Positions 1 to 8,370 of a stretch of DNA of 64,000 bases are shown piece by piece; position 1 is the stretch's first letter, and every line of letters begins with the position of its first letter. Below the pieces are notes generated by a model. That model was not told the DNA's origin and ran no database searches. It saw only the letters and a list, made by a program, of their open reading frames with translations. The DNA comes from an uncultured Saprospiraceae bacterium (GTDB lineage Bacteria > Bacteroidota > Bacteroidia > Chitinophagales > Saprospiraceae): assembly GCA_938015435.1 (NCBI GenBank), contig CALLPN010000006.1, positions 1 to 64,000 of the forward strand. Direction: 5' to 3'. The position numbers were made by a program, and so were the translations under genes.

Positions 1-1
1 T

Positions 2-217
2 ACAGCAATCAGCTTCAACCTTGCAACTGCAGGTAAAGCATCTCTTACAATAAGAGACGTAGCTGGTAAAGTAATCAGAACAGTGAACGGTGAGTACGCT
101 GCAGGAATGAACACTATCTCTATCGAGAAGAGTGATATCAATACTGTAGGTGTATTATACTACACAATCGAGTCTGGTGACTTCAGTGAGACTAAGAAAA
201 TGATTATCATCGAATAA
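2..217 (+). CDS. C-terminal end of a T9SS type A cargo protein (partial)
   Basis: Only the last 71 residues are in the window; the 5' part lies upstream. The frame reads a beta-strand-rich module containing ISFNLATAGKASL, IRDVAGKVIRT and VGVLYYTIESGDF, and ends in KKMIIIE. This is the usual layout of the Por secretion-system type A C-terminal sorting domain, which directs a protein with a Sec signal through the type IX secretion system to the cell surface. The cargo domain cannot be seen, so the function is unknown. It closely resembles the end of the next gene (1639-5940) in both protein and 3' flank, suggesting the two are paralogous or at least co-evolving surface proteins. Confidence 0.85.
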   Translation, partial: TAISFNLATAGKASLTIRDVAGKVIRTVNGEYAAGMNTISIEKSDINTVGVLYYTIESGDFSETKKMIIIE

Positions 218-275
218 TCATTTCTTAATGAAATACTCAAATCGATGAGTTAAAACAAAATCGGTTTTTGGGATG

Positions 276-312
276 GCCTCTCTCTATTAATTTAGAGGGG
301 GGCTTTTTTTTT
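276..312 (+). terminator. Rho-independent terminator
   Basis: An 11-bp stem (276-286 with 293-303, two G-U pairs), a 6-nt loop and a run of nine T follow the stop codon by about 60 bases. It sits just after the string TTTTTGGGATGG, which also precedes the terminator of the next T9SS gene. Confidence 0.9.
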
Positions 313-351
313 GAATATAGTATATACTATAATTCAATTGGTAATAGGATT

Positions 352-433
352 GGGTCAAATCCTAAAATTGGGAAGTATATTTCATTTAAAAAACAACGGA
401 GCTAATTTGCTCTCCAACAATGGGATGTGATCC
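352..433. mobile_element. 82-bp MITE-like element with terminal inverted repeats
   Basis: The left end (352-377, starting GGGTCAAATCCTAAAATTGG) and the reverse complement of the right end (410-433, GGATCACATCCCATTGTTGG) share about two thirds of their bases. The element is flanked by ATAGGATT (344-351) and ATAAGATT (434-441), a 7/8 match that looks like a decayed 8-bp target duplication. Ends beginning GG and 8-bp duplications are typical of the ISL3 family. It has no coding room, so it would be a non-autonomous or internally deleted copy. Related copies lie at 467-1013 and 6060-6307. Confidence 0.6.
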
Positions 434-466
434 ATAAGATTCAATATCCTTTATAGACGTTAATGA

Positions 467-1013
467 GGGTCAAGCCCTAAAATTGGGAAGTAATGTTAAA
501 AGCATATAATGATGTTTCTGCTATAGAAATATTTCCTTCAGGAATGTTGGATCATTTTGACTTAATGCGAATAGTAGAGAAAAGAGTTATACGAAATGGA
601 GAGTATCGTCTGTGGTCGGACGAGAAGAATAATTGTCCATTAATATGGTTACGAGTCAAAAGAATAATTACCTACTGTTAAATATGATGTATAAGCATGT
701 GCTGGCCTTCAGAATATCTATTAACTTTCTAATATAGAAATCTACACAAAGAGGTTTTGACAATAGTAAATTGCTAATCGTATCCTCACGATGCAATACA
801 AGACTACCAATACATTTACAGAATCATCAATGCTAAAATTAGGAGATTCAGATTTCTTTTGAAAAGGCGTTATGGTTACATCTTCTTTCAATATAGATTA
901 GTTAATATTTTTTTAGTCCCCAATAAAAGAAGTGATCCAATGGCTCGCGCAGCAAAATATGAGCGATATCATGCTTAAATATAGTTTGCTCTCCAACAAT
1001 AGGATGTGATTTT
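467..1013. mobile_element. Decayed IS-like element with transposase N-region remnant
   Basis: The left end at 467-492 (GGGTCAAGCCCTAAAATTGG) nearly repeats the left end of the 82-bp element. The right end at 989-1013 repeats its right end (CTCTCCAACAATAGGATGTG). Between them lie about 500 bases with one short ORF beginning at the inner edge of the left end (493-681) and otherwise stop-riddled DNA. I see no convincing target duplication. The arrangement fits a deleted ISL3-type insertion sequence that once carried a split transposase; family assignment is inference. Confidence 0.5.
493..681 (+). pseudogene. Possible ISAon1-type transposase N-region fragment
   Basis: This 62-codon reading frame begins one base after the left terminal repeat of a decayed element. 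Its start (AIEIFPSGMLDHFDLMRI, then SDEKNN) resembles the N-terminal region protein that precedes ISAon1-family transposases, which typically reads I-x-x-LP-x-x-L-x-x-YF-E-L and later L-x-E-K-N. Those proteins are normally longer (around 90-130 residues) and are followed by the catalytic ORF, which is absent here. The product is probably not functional. It could also be a chance ORF; the resemblance is from memory and was not aligned. Confidence 0.4.
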
Positions 1014-1360
1014 AATACGTAATACTTTTAGAAGTAGGATTAATATTAAAATAGAGAAAGGCTTTGCGCAATCAAATTCATGTGATAATTCAGAAAGGGT
1101 AGTGGTTCCTTGAATTAAACATTGAAGCTAACGAATGAAGAATTCGTCATAAATAGAAAATGGAAACTTCTTTACAACATTTAATTCTGAATAAGACTTT
1201 AAGGATATGAGAGCCGCTGAATCAAATTGTATAATATAAAAGGTACAAGGTTCCTACTTCACATAGTCTGCATGAAACTGAGGAATAGGTATCTGCATAT
1301 TGAAGAAATGTTAAAAAATAAAAAAAACAGCTCTATACCTTACATATTATAAATTTATTA

Positions 1361-1368
1361 TATATTTG
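1361..1368 (+). promoter_or_regulatory. Candidate -7 promoter element (TATATTTG)
   Basis: The octamer matches the Bacteroidota -7 consensus TAnnTTTG exactly. No clear -33 TTG is present at the usual 19-21 base spacing. If used, transcription would start near 1373 and give the surface-protein gene at 1639 a leader of roughly 265 nt. Confidence 0.45.
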
Positions 1369-1372
1369 CATT

Positions 1373-1638
1373 GAGTATAGCGCCGAACCTAAGTTATACT
1401 TTCCAAGTTTGTTAACCTACGAACTTGTTTTTCCAACCAAGCTATTGATGATAGAGCTACTATTAGTGTACCCGTAGGGTATGGCTATGTAACCTGACAT
1501 GTTTGATTTTAGATCCACGAGAATGCTTAGCCACGAAGGCTACAGCAGTTTAATTCATTTTGGGTATTTAAGAATAATGTAATCATTAAGCTTAGGTCCC
1601 AGGAAACAGTAAATTATTTAAACTCAAAATTGGATCTC
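1373..1638 (+). promoter_or_regulatory. Long, hairpin-rich 5' leader of the HYR/lectin gene
   Basis: No gene is seen in this stretch, but it contains several compact perfect stems: CAAGTT/AACTTG (1404-1409 with 1422-1427), TACCC/GGGTA closed by a GTA loop (1469-1473 with 1477-1481), and TAGCC/GGCTA (1528-1532 with 1538-1542). It is less AT-rich than the decayed DNA before it. This would suit a structured leader or cis-regulatory RNA, but I do not recognise it as a known riboswitch class. The DNA at 1014-1360 shows nothing recognisable. Confidence 0.3.
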
Positions 1639-4600
1639 ATGAAGAAGACGAATTTTACGATTCATGAAAGCTTTACTTCAAGACTAACTACGTTATTAGT
1701 ATTGCTTTTTATTTCCTTTACAGGAATTAACCTTAATGCCCAGTGTTCTCTTGCTTGCAACGGAACTACAAATGTCTCACTGGATAATAATTGCGAAGCA
1801 GTTATTACACCTGAGATGATTCTTAACGATAACGCTACTACCTGTCCAGGAGGAGCATTTTCTGTTATTATAATGGAAGAAGTCGATGGTGTACCTATCC
1901 CAACTTCCCCTATGGTAACGAATTACTATGTAGGTCAAACACTTTACGTAAAAATTCAAGACGATGTCTCTCTTAACTCATGTTGGGGAGAGATAGTTAT
2001 AGAGGATAAGATAGCACCGACTGTTACTTGTCCAGTAATTGCAGGACCTGTGTTCTGTCAAGATACTGAGTCACTTACAGCTGTTGCTACAGATAACTGT
2101 GATCCTAACCCAAGTTTAATCTTGGTAAATGAAGTGATTTCAGTTAACGATTGTTCTGATCCTGCTAATAACGATATTGTAAAGACTATTACAAGAACTT
2201 ACAAAGCAATGGATGCATCAGGAATGATGTCTGAAGAATGTACTTTTAGTTTTGATGTTGTGAGATTACCTTCACTAGATGTAATTACTGCACCTGCAAG
2301 TTTTATTTTAGACAATGCGCTTACATGTAGCGAAACTTACCCAAGAGACGCTGAAGGTAACCCAGATGTAAGCTATACAGGAGTTCCAACTCTTGGAACA
2401 ACTGCACTTTATCCTAACCCATACGTTGATTGTAACATAGTAGTTACTAAAGAAGATGTAGCATTACCTCCAATTGGATGTGTACAAAAGCTAATGAGAA
2501 TCTTTACAGTCGTAGAGTGGTCTTGTGGTAACCAAAGGTCTAGAGAAATCGTACAGATGATTGAAATCACTGATAACGAAGGCCCAATCATAACTCAATG
2601 CCCATCTAATTTTGTAACTAGTACAAGTAACCATGAGTGTACTGCAGTAGTATTATTACCTGCAATTGATGCCATGGATCTATGTTCTGAAAATATTGAA
2701 GTTGATATCGCATACCCTGGAGGATTCATTGACAACCAAAATGGTGGAATCGCAGAAGGAATGCCTGTAGGTGAAAACATAGTAACTTATACAGTGTATG
2801 ATGAATGTCTTAATAGTACAACATGTTCAATAATTGTAACAGTAGAGGATTTAACTCCGCCTGTAGCAATTTGCGATCAATTTACAGCTGTAGGACTTAC
2901 TAATGATGGTTTTGCACATGTTGCAGCTACTGTCTTTGATGATGGAAGTTACGATGAGTGTAATTTGGAGCGTATGCTAGTAAGAAGAATGGATACAGAT
3001 AACTGTGGCGAATGTGATGCACCAGAATTTTCTGGATTTACATCTCTAGGAGAGCGTAATGGAAATTACTATTTCTTATCTGACTGGAAAAAAACAGGTA
3101 GATTAGCTGCTAAGCATGCAGTTTCTCTCGGTGGACAATTAATATCTATTGAATCTGGAGCGGAAAGAACTTGGTTAAATTCAGTTGTACCTGATGGAAC
3201 TGATTATTATATTGGATTAAGCAATAACGGTGGTAGTACGTACTCTTGGTTAAGTGGAACTAATCTTGGTTCTAACAACTGGGCGGCAAACCAACCAGAT
3301 AATAACGAGCCTTTTGTACTTTATGACGATGCGTTAAACGGATGGGATGACGTAGATGGATTTGGAGAACATAAATATATAGTAGAAATTGAAGGTGACT
3401 GTGGATATAGCGACTATGTGAAATTCTGTTGTGCAGACATCGGAGAAGATAACATGGTAGTATTTAGAGTAGTAGATGCTGCAGGTAACTTTAACGAATG
3501 TATGGTTAATGTTGACGTACAAGATAAGATCGGACCTACAGTACAGTGTCCAGCAGATATTACAGTAGCATGTGATAAAACATATGACCTTAATAATCTA
3601 GCTGAATTTGGTGAAGCTGTAGTATTTGATAACTGTGGATTCACAATGCAAGAAACGGCAACTACTGATTTTGATCAATGTCAAACTGGTGATCTAGTAA
3701 GAACGTTTACTGTAACAGATGATGGAGGTAGAGTTTCTACTTGTTCTCAGAAAATTACATTTGAATTTGATTATGGAATCGTAGGAAACCAAATTAACTT
3801 CCCAAGTAATGTTACTATGAGTGATGGATGTGATGATCCTGACTCTTCTGAGTATGACCCAGTTAATACAGGTCTACCTACTTATCCAGATGTTCCATGT
3901 CAATTATTGGGATTAAACATCGATGATCAAGTATTCTTATTCAACGGTAACGAAACTGATGCATGTTTCAAAATCTTAAGAACTTTCACAGTAATCAACT
4001 GGTGTGAAACTGATGTAAACGGAATTCCTGAAACTTACATAGGAACACAAGTAATAAAAGTAAATAATACAGTAGCTCCAGTAATCGTAGGTGATTGCGA
4101 AAGAGTAACAGTTTGTACTTATGACTCAGAATGTGAAGATGGAGCAATCGAACTTATGCAAACTGCAAGTGATGATTGTACTACTGAACTTAACTATACA
4201 TACTCTGTAGATGCTTACAATGATGGTACACTAGATATCACAAGAGAAGGTACAGGTAACACTGCTGATGCAAGTGGAACGTACCCAATTGGATCACACA
4301 GAATCATATGGACATTCTACGACAGATGTGGAAACGCAACTACATGTGAGCAACTATTTGATGTTGTTAACTGTAAAGCACCATCACCTTACTGTCTTAA
4401 CGGTCTAGCTATTGACTTAATGCCAGTAGATACTGACAATGACGGAAATATTGATTCAGGTATGATTGATATCTGGGCTAAAGATTTTGACGCAGGTAGC
4501 TCACACCCATGTGGATATGATGTTATCTTATCATTTTCACCTGATACTTCAGAGACAAGTAAATTCTTCTTCTGTGCAGACGTAGGAGAGCAAGAGGTAA

Positions 4601-5940
4601 TGGTTTATTCAACTTCAGTAACTCCTGATGGAACATTACTACAAGCATTCTGTGTAACATACGTAGATGTACAAGATAATATGAACGCATGTGGATCTTC
4701 AACTGATGGCGGTAACAAGCCAGTAATCGAAGGACATATTGCAACTATCCATGAAGATGTGTTAGATGATGTAAGAGTTGATCTTACAGGAGATGATAGT
4801 ATGTATGAAATGACAGCAGCGGGAACATATGCTTTCCCAGAAATGCCATCAGGTGGCGACTATATAGTAAATCCATCTAAGAACGATGATGTAAGTAACG
4901 GAGTTTCTACTCTTGATCTTGTATTAATACAACGTCACGTAATTGGATTACAAGACTTAGAAGGAGCTCATAACTTAATAGCGGCAGATATCAACAAGGA
5001 TGATATGATATCAGCAATTGATATCGTTGACTTAAGAAAAGTAATCTTAGGTATCAAAGATAACTTTACTGACAATGATTCATGGAGATTTGTAGATGCT
5101 GACTTTGTATTCAATGATCCTACTGATCCTTGGGCAACAGCTATACCTGAATCTTATGATATCAATAATATCAATGAAGATGTTGTTATTGACTTTACTG
5201 CAATCAAAGTAGGTGATGTAAACAACAGTGTAGAATTAACTAATGCTACCTCTAATAGCGCAGAAGTAAGATCAAGTGAGACACTATCAATAGTAGCTGA
5301 TATAACAGATGCTACTGATGGTAAGATTGCAAGCATTCCAGTATATGCAGAGGCTAATATGACTCTTGCAGGTGCTCAAATGACGATCAATCTAGGAGCT
5401 GAAGTAACATTCGCTGCTATCGAATCTGGATCAATCAATATCACTACACACAATGTAGGATTAAGATTTGCTGATAGAGGTATCGTAACACTTAGTTGGG
5501 ATAACACTGACGGTATAGATATCAAATCTGGAGATGTACTATTCAACATAGTAGTAGAAGCAGCATCGTATGACAATAGTACAATTGCAGTAACATCAGA
5601 TGTGACTGCAGCTGAAGCATTTAATACTAACGATGAAGTAATGAATGTTGAGCTATCTATCAGAGATAACGCAAAAAGTGGTTTCGCTCTAATGCAAAAC
5701 ACACCGAATCCATTCCATAACTTTACTGAGATCTCATTCAACTTGCCACAAGCAATGAATGCAACCATCACAGTATTTGATGTGAACGGAAGAACATTAA
5801 GAACTATATCATCTAAGTATGATAAAGGAAATAATACAATTCGTCTTGAAAAGTCTGAGCTGGGAACTAGCGGAGTACTTTACTATCAATTACAAGCTGG
5901 AGATTATACAGCTAATAAGAAGATGGTCGTATTCAACTAG
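1639..5940 (+). CDS. T9SS surface protein with HYR-like, C-type lectin and dockerin-like domains
   Basis: This 1433-residue exported protein is probably displayed on or released from the cell surface. A Sec signal peptide (about residues 1-35, ending near NLNAQ) is followed by cysteine-rich HYR-type immunoglobulin-like repeats with IAPTVTCP, EGPIITQCP and IGPTVQCP starts. A C-type-lectin fold lies at about 473-594 (YYIGLS, NNWAANQPDNNEP, GWDDVDG). A dockerin-like calcium-loop pair lies at about 1080-1150 (STLDLVLIQRHVIG, AADINKDDMISAIDIVDLRK), and a type A sorting domain at about 1347-1433 begins near QNTPNPF. The frame is open back to a TTG at 1630, but ATG 1639 directly begins a lysine-rich signal peptide. 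The ligand is unknown; adhesion or glycan binding is inferred from the lectin fold. Confidence 0.9.
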   Translation: MKKTNFTIHESFTSRLTTLLVLLFISFTGINLNAQCSLACNGTTNVSLDNNCEAVITPEMILNDNATTCPGGAFSVIIMEEVDGVPIPTSPMVTNYYVGQTLYVKIQDDVSLNSCWGEIVIEDKIAPTVTCPVIAGPVFCQDTESLTAVATDNCDPNPSLILVNEVISVNDCSDPANNDIVKTITRTYKAMDASGMMSEECTFSFDVVRLPSLDVITAPASFILDNALTCSETYPRDAEGNPDVSYTGVPTLGTTALYPNPYVDCNIVVTKEDVALPPIGCVQKLMRIFTVVEWSCGNQRSREIVQMIEITDNEGPIITQCPSNFVTSTSNHECTAVVLLPAIDAMDLCSENIEVDIAYPGGFIDNQNGGIAEGMPVGENIVTYTVYDECLNSTTCSIIVTVEDLTPPVAICDQFTAVGLTNDGFAHVAATVFDDGSYDECNLERMLVRRMDTDNCGECDAPEFSGFTSLGERNGNYYFLSDWKKTGRLAAKHAVSLGGQLISIESGAERTWLNSVVPDGTDYYIGLSNNGGSTYSWLSGTNLGSNNWAANQPDNNEPFVLYDDALNGWDDVDGFGEHKYIVEIEGDCGYSDYVKFCCADIGEDNMVVFRVVDAAGNFNECMVNVDVQDKIGPTVQCPADITVACDKTYDLNNLAEFGEAVVFDNCGFTMQETATTDFDQCQTGDLVRTFTVTDDGGRVSTCSQKITFEFDYGIVGNQINFPSNVTMSDGCDDPDSSEYDPVNTGLPTYPDVPCQLLGLNIDDQVFLFNGNETDACFKILRTFTVINWCETDVNGIPETYIGTQVIKVNNTVAPVIVGDCERVTVCTYDSECEDGAIELMQTASDDCTTELNYTYSVDAYNDGTLDITREGTGNTADASGTYPIGSHRIIWTFYDRCGNATTCEQLFDVVNCKAPSPYCLNGLAIDLMPVDTDNDGNIDSGMIDIWAKDFDAGSSHPCGYDVILSFSPDTSETSKFFFCADVGEQEVMVYSTSVTPDGTLLQAFCVTYVDVQDNMNACGSSTDGGNKPVIEGHIATIHEDVLDDVRVDLTGDDSMYEMTAAGTYAFPEMPSGGDYIVNPSKNDDVSNGVSTLDLVLIQRHVIGLQDLEGAHNLIAADINKDDMISAIDIVDLRKVILGIKDNFTDNDSWRFVDADFVFNDPTDPWATAIPESYDINNINEDVVIDFTAIKVGDVNNSVELTNATSNSAEVRSSETLSIVADITDATDGKIASIPVYAEANMTLAGAQMTINLGAEVTFAAIESGSINITTHNVGLRFADRGIVTLSWDNTDGIDIKSGDVLFNIVVEAASYDNSTIAVTSDVTAAEAFNTNDEVMNVELSIRDNAKSGFALMQNTPNPFHNFTEISFNLPQAMNATITVFDVNGRTLRTISSKYDKGNNTIRLEKSELGTSGVLYYQLQAGDYTANKKMVVFN

Positions 5941-5984
5941 TCAGCATGACTAAAACGAATTAAGAATTACTGTTTTTGGGATGG

Positions 5985-6018
5985 GCCCCTCTCTATCATT
6001 TGATAGAGGGGGTCTTTT
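5985..6018 (+). terminator. Rho-independent terminator
   Basis: The core stem CTCTATC/GATAGAG (5991-5997 with 6002-6008) is extended by C-G pairs and followed by TCTTTT. It is preceded by TTTTTGGGATGG as in the terminator at 276-312, so the 3' ends of the two neighbouring T9SS genes are related. Confidence 0.85.
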
Positions 6019-6059
6019 CGTTTATTTATTTTCAAATTGCTGGCAAAAGGATGTATTTT

Positions 6060-6307
6060 GGATCATATCCCATTGTTGGTTGACTTTTATAATAAAGACT
6101 TTCTATTTGAATCAAATGAATCCAATATTATAAAATCCATAACGAATTAAATTTTCAATTTATGAACGGAATATTCAACAATGCCAGTCATCGCCAGAAT
6201 CGGATTATTATTTTTAATATCTACAGTTAACCATTTTAAAGGTCTTGTAGATTGGGCTATTGATTTTTTTAAAACGAATAATACTCCCCAACTTTAGGAT
6301 GTGCCCC
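6060..6307. mobile_element. 248-bp MITE-like element with perfect 8-bp target duplication
   Basis: The left end GGATCATATCCCATTGTTGG (6060-6079) and the reverse complement of the right end (6284-6307, GGGGCACATCCTAAAGTTGG) match at about 14 of 20 positions. The left end is also 19/20 identical to the right end, read inward, of the 82-bp element at 352-433. The element is bounded on both sides by TGTATTTT (6052-6059 and 6308-6315), an exact 8-bp direct repeat expected of transposition. No intact ORF is inside, so mobilisation would need a transposase in trans. ISL3-family affinity is inferred from GG ends and the 8-bp duplication. Confidence 0.75.
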
Positions 6308-6604
6308 TGTATTTTCACCATTTTCGTATTCGAGCGTCTTTAGATCTATCAAAGTCGTAGACTTGAAAACCTTTGAATGGCTTGAATATCGAACACTATT
6401 TATTCATTGAGATTGAATTATTAAAAGGAAAAGGGAGTTTTATATTAAACTATGAATCAATTTCATTTTAAAAAGCAATGAGACATTCTTATGCTTAGAG
6501 TCGGTTATTCAGTTTAACAGTTACGAATAATGGATGATTTTGACAATCTGAAGAAAATTGTGATCTCAATTAACTACTAGATTAAAATTGTTAATTGGTA
6601 TTGG

Positions 6605-6612
6605 TATTTTTG
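6605..6612 (+). promoter_or_regulatory. Candidate -7 promoter element of ruvX (TATTTTTG)
   Basis: TATTTTTG fits TAnnTTTG and is followed by CGA, exactly as in the candidate ruvB promoter at 45093. Only eight bases separate it from the ATG at 6621, so the transcript would be leaderless or nearly so. No convincing -33 element is at standard spacing. The DNA between 6316 and 6604 shows no gene. Confidence 0.4.
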
Positions 6613-6620
6613 CGAAAATT

Positions 6621-7031
6621 ATGGCTAGAATATTATCAATAGATTATGGAAGAAAAAGATGTGGCATTGCTGCAACAGATCCTCTACAGATTATAGTGAC
6701 AGCCATAGATACAGTTGCTACACAAGTATTATTTGATTATCTAGTGAAGTATATGTCTGAAGAAGTGGTAGAGAAAATTGTTTTTGGAAAACCAACACAT
6801 GCGGATGGTAATGAGACTTTCTTGATGGACGATATAAGGTTGTTCATAAAAAAGCTGCTCAAAAAGTATCCAAATATGGAAACTGATTTCCAAGACGAAT
6901 CCTTTACTTCAGTAGAAGCAAAGCATATAATAAGGTTGAGTGGAGCTAAGAAAAAGAAAAGAAAAGACAAGGCATTAATAGACAAAATAAGTGCAGTTAT
7001 AATTTTACAGAAATATTTAAATCACATATAG
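6621..7031 (+). CDS. ruvX: RuvX/YqgF-type Holliday junction resolvase
   Basis: A 136-residue protein of the YqgF/RuvX RNase H-fold family, which acts on Holliday junctions and has also been linked to 16S rRNA 5'-end maturation. The N-terminal SIDYGRKRCGIAATD carries the first catalytic aspartate on beta-strand 1; KIVFGKP is the central strand motif. FQDESFTSVEAKH and the final KALIDKISAVIILQKYL with its aspartate complete the usual pattern. A longer frame begins at TTG 6588, but ATG 6621 gives the family's normal start and length. def follows after six bases, so the two are probably co-transcribed. Confidence 0.93.
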   Translation: MARILSIDYGRKRCGIAATDPLQIIVTAIDTVATQVLFDYLVKYMSEEVVEKIVFGKPTHADGNETFLMDDIRLFIKKLLKKYPNMETDFQDESFTSVEAKHIIRLSGAKKKKRKDKALIDKISAVIILQKYLNHI

Positions 7032-7037
7032 AGAGAG

Positions 7038-7592
7038 ATGGTATTACCAATTTACGCATACGGACACCCAGTTTTGAAGAAAGTAGGAGAAGATATAGAT
7101 GCTGATTACGAAGGAATAAGTGATCTATTAGAAAATATGTGGGAGACAATGTATAATGCCGATGGAGTTGGGTTAGCTGCACCTCAAATAGGTAAAGCTA
7201 TTAGAATATTCTTAGTGGATACAGTACAGACGATGGAAGAGGGCGAGGAGGACAAAGGCATCAAAACAGCTTTTATCAATGCTCATATTGAAGAGGAGTC
7301 AGGAAAACCATGGTCATACGAAGAAGGATGTCTGAGTATACCAAATATTCGTGGAGAAGTATCACGCCCAGAGTCTGTGACTCTTACTTGGGTAGATGAA
7401 AATTGGGAAAAACATAAAGAAACATTCACAGGTATCAATGCTAGAGTTATTCAGCATGAGTATGATCATATCGAAGGCCAACTGTTTACTGAAAAACTAA
7501 AGCCGCTTAAGAAAAAGATGATTAGCCGTAAATTAGAGTCTATTAAAAAAGGTAATGTCAAGATACATTACAGGATGAAATTTCCAAAATAG
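7038..7592 (+). CDS. def: Peptide deformylase
   Basis: This 184-residue cytoplasmic metalloenzyme removes the formyl group from the N-terminal methionine of new proteins. All three family motifs are intact: GVGLAAPQIG (about residues 44-53), EGCLSIPN (about 98-105) with the metal-binding cysteine, and QHEYDHIEG (about 138-146) with both metal-binding histidines and the catalytic glutamate. Length is normal for bacterial enzymes. It lies six bases after ruvX in the same direction, and its end is five bases from the end of the convergent rnhA gene, leaving no room for a separate terminator. Confidence 0.97.
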   Translation: MVLPIYAYGHPVLKKVGEDIDADYEGISDLLENMWETMYNADGVGLAAPQIGKAIRIFLVDTVQTMEEGEEDKGIKTAFINAHIEEESGKPWSYEEGCLSIPNIRGEVSRPESVTLTWVDENWEKHKETFTGINARVIQHEYDHIEGQLFTEKLKPLKKKMISRKLESIKKGNVKIHYRMKFPK

Positions 7593-7597
7593 AGCTA

Positions 7598-8230
7598 TTA
7601 CTTTCGGCCAAAATCTGCAGGAATTTCACCCCAAGACTTCGTTTCCCACTTTACGATTGGATTAGTATAGTTGTTAGTTTTTAGCCAATTGATTCCACGA
7701 TCTATTAGGTCGAAGAGGACTGCATTTTTAGCAGTTTTTTTAAGCATTGTTTTGACTTTTTTATTGCGTACCCAAGCCATTGCAGTCCTGCTGTCGGTAT
7801 AGATTGTGGTAGTGGTATCGCCTTTTTGCATGAGCCAAGCCAGACCATGTATAATGGCCAAAAATTCACCTACATTATTAGTGCCTTGAGGAAATGGCCC
7901 TTGTTTGAAATGTTCAATCTGGGAGTAGGTGTCCACTCCACGATATTCCATTAACCCTGGATTACCACTACATGCAGCATCTACGGAGATACTCTGTTTA
8001 ATGATGACAGATTCGTCCCAAGAAGTAACTTTTTTGGCTGATTTAGACCCGGTTTTGTAATGGTCGCTAAAGTTGTCGCCAAATGCGGACTCCGCTTCTG
8101 CCAATGACTTAAATGATTTGTATTTGGCATCAGGGTATCCTTTTATTTGAAGTTGGCAATCTGTCCAACTTGAATAAATACCTGGATTATTCCCTTTCCA
8201 TACCACATAGAACTTTTTAGCTTTGCCCAT
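7598..8230 (-). CDS. rnhA: Ribonuclease HI with N-terminal viroplasmin (hybrid-binding) domain
   Basis: The enzyme cleaves the RNA strand of RNA-DNA hybrids. The 210 residues open with a viroplasmin/HBD module (FYVVWKGNNPGIYSSW, then YKSFKSLAEAESAF), which in RNase H1 proteins binds hybrids. The catalytic domain follows, with its acidic residues visible: VDAACSGNPG, NNVGEFLAI, IYTDSRTAMAWV and the terminal ADFGRK. The open frame runs back to ATG 8269, but ATG 8230 begins the typical KKFYVVWKG start and is preferred. It converges on def. A second RNase H (RNase HII) is encoded at 21622-22242, a common combination. Confidence 0.93.
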   Translation of the reverse strand: MGKAKKFYVVWKGNNPGIYSSWTDCQLQIKGYPDAKYKSFKSLAEAESAFGDNFSDHYKTGSKSAKKVTSWDESVIIKQSISVDAACSGNPGLMEYRGVDTYSQIEHFKQGPFPQGTNNVGEFLAIIHGLAWLMQKGDTTTTIYTDSRTAMAWVRNKKVKTMLKKTAKNAVLFDLIDRGINWLKTNNYTNPIVKWETKSWGEIPADFGRK

Positions 8231-8370
8231 CCTTATACTAATTATACCAATTCTGCTACATAAATTCACTATTATTTTGGTATAATGCCGTTACACATTG
8301 AAAGGAGTAAATAGAATTTTTGAATAATACAATAGTAAACGGAATTACATCAATATAGATCAAATATAAT

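Noticed and set aside
1630-1638. TTG start giving three extra residues to the HYR/lectin protein
   Set aside because: ATG 1639 directly begins a normal lysine-rich signal peptide.
5376-5771. 131-codon reverse-strand ORF inside the HYR/lectin gene
   Set aside because: It is a shadow of the forward sorting-domain region, whose protein features are unmistakable.
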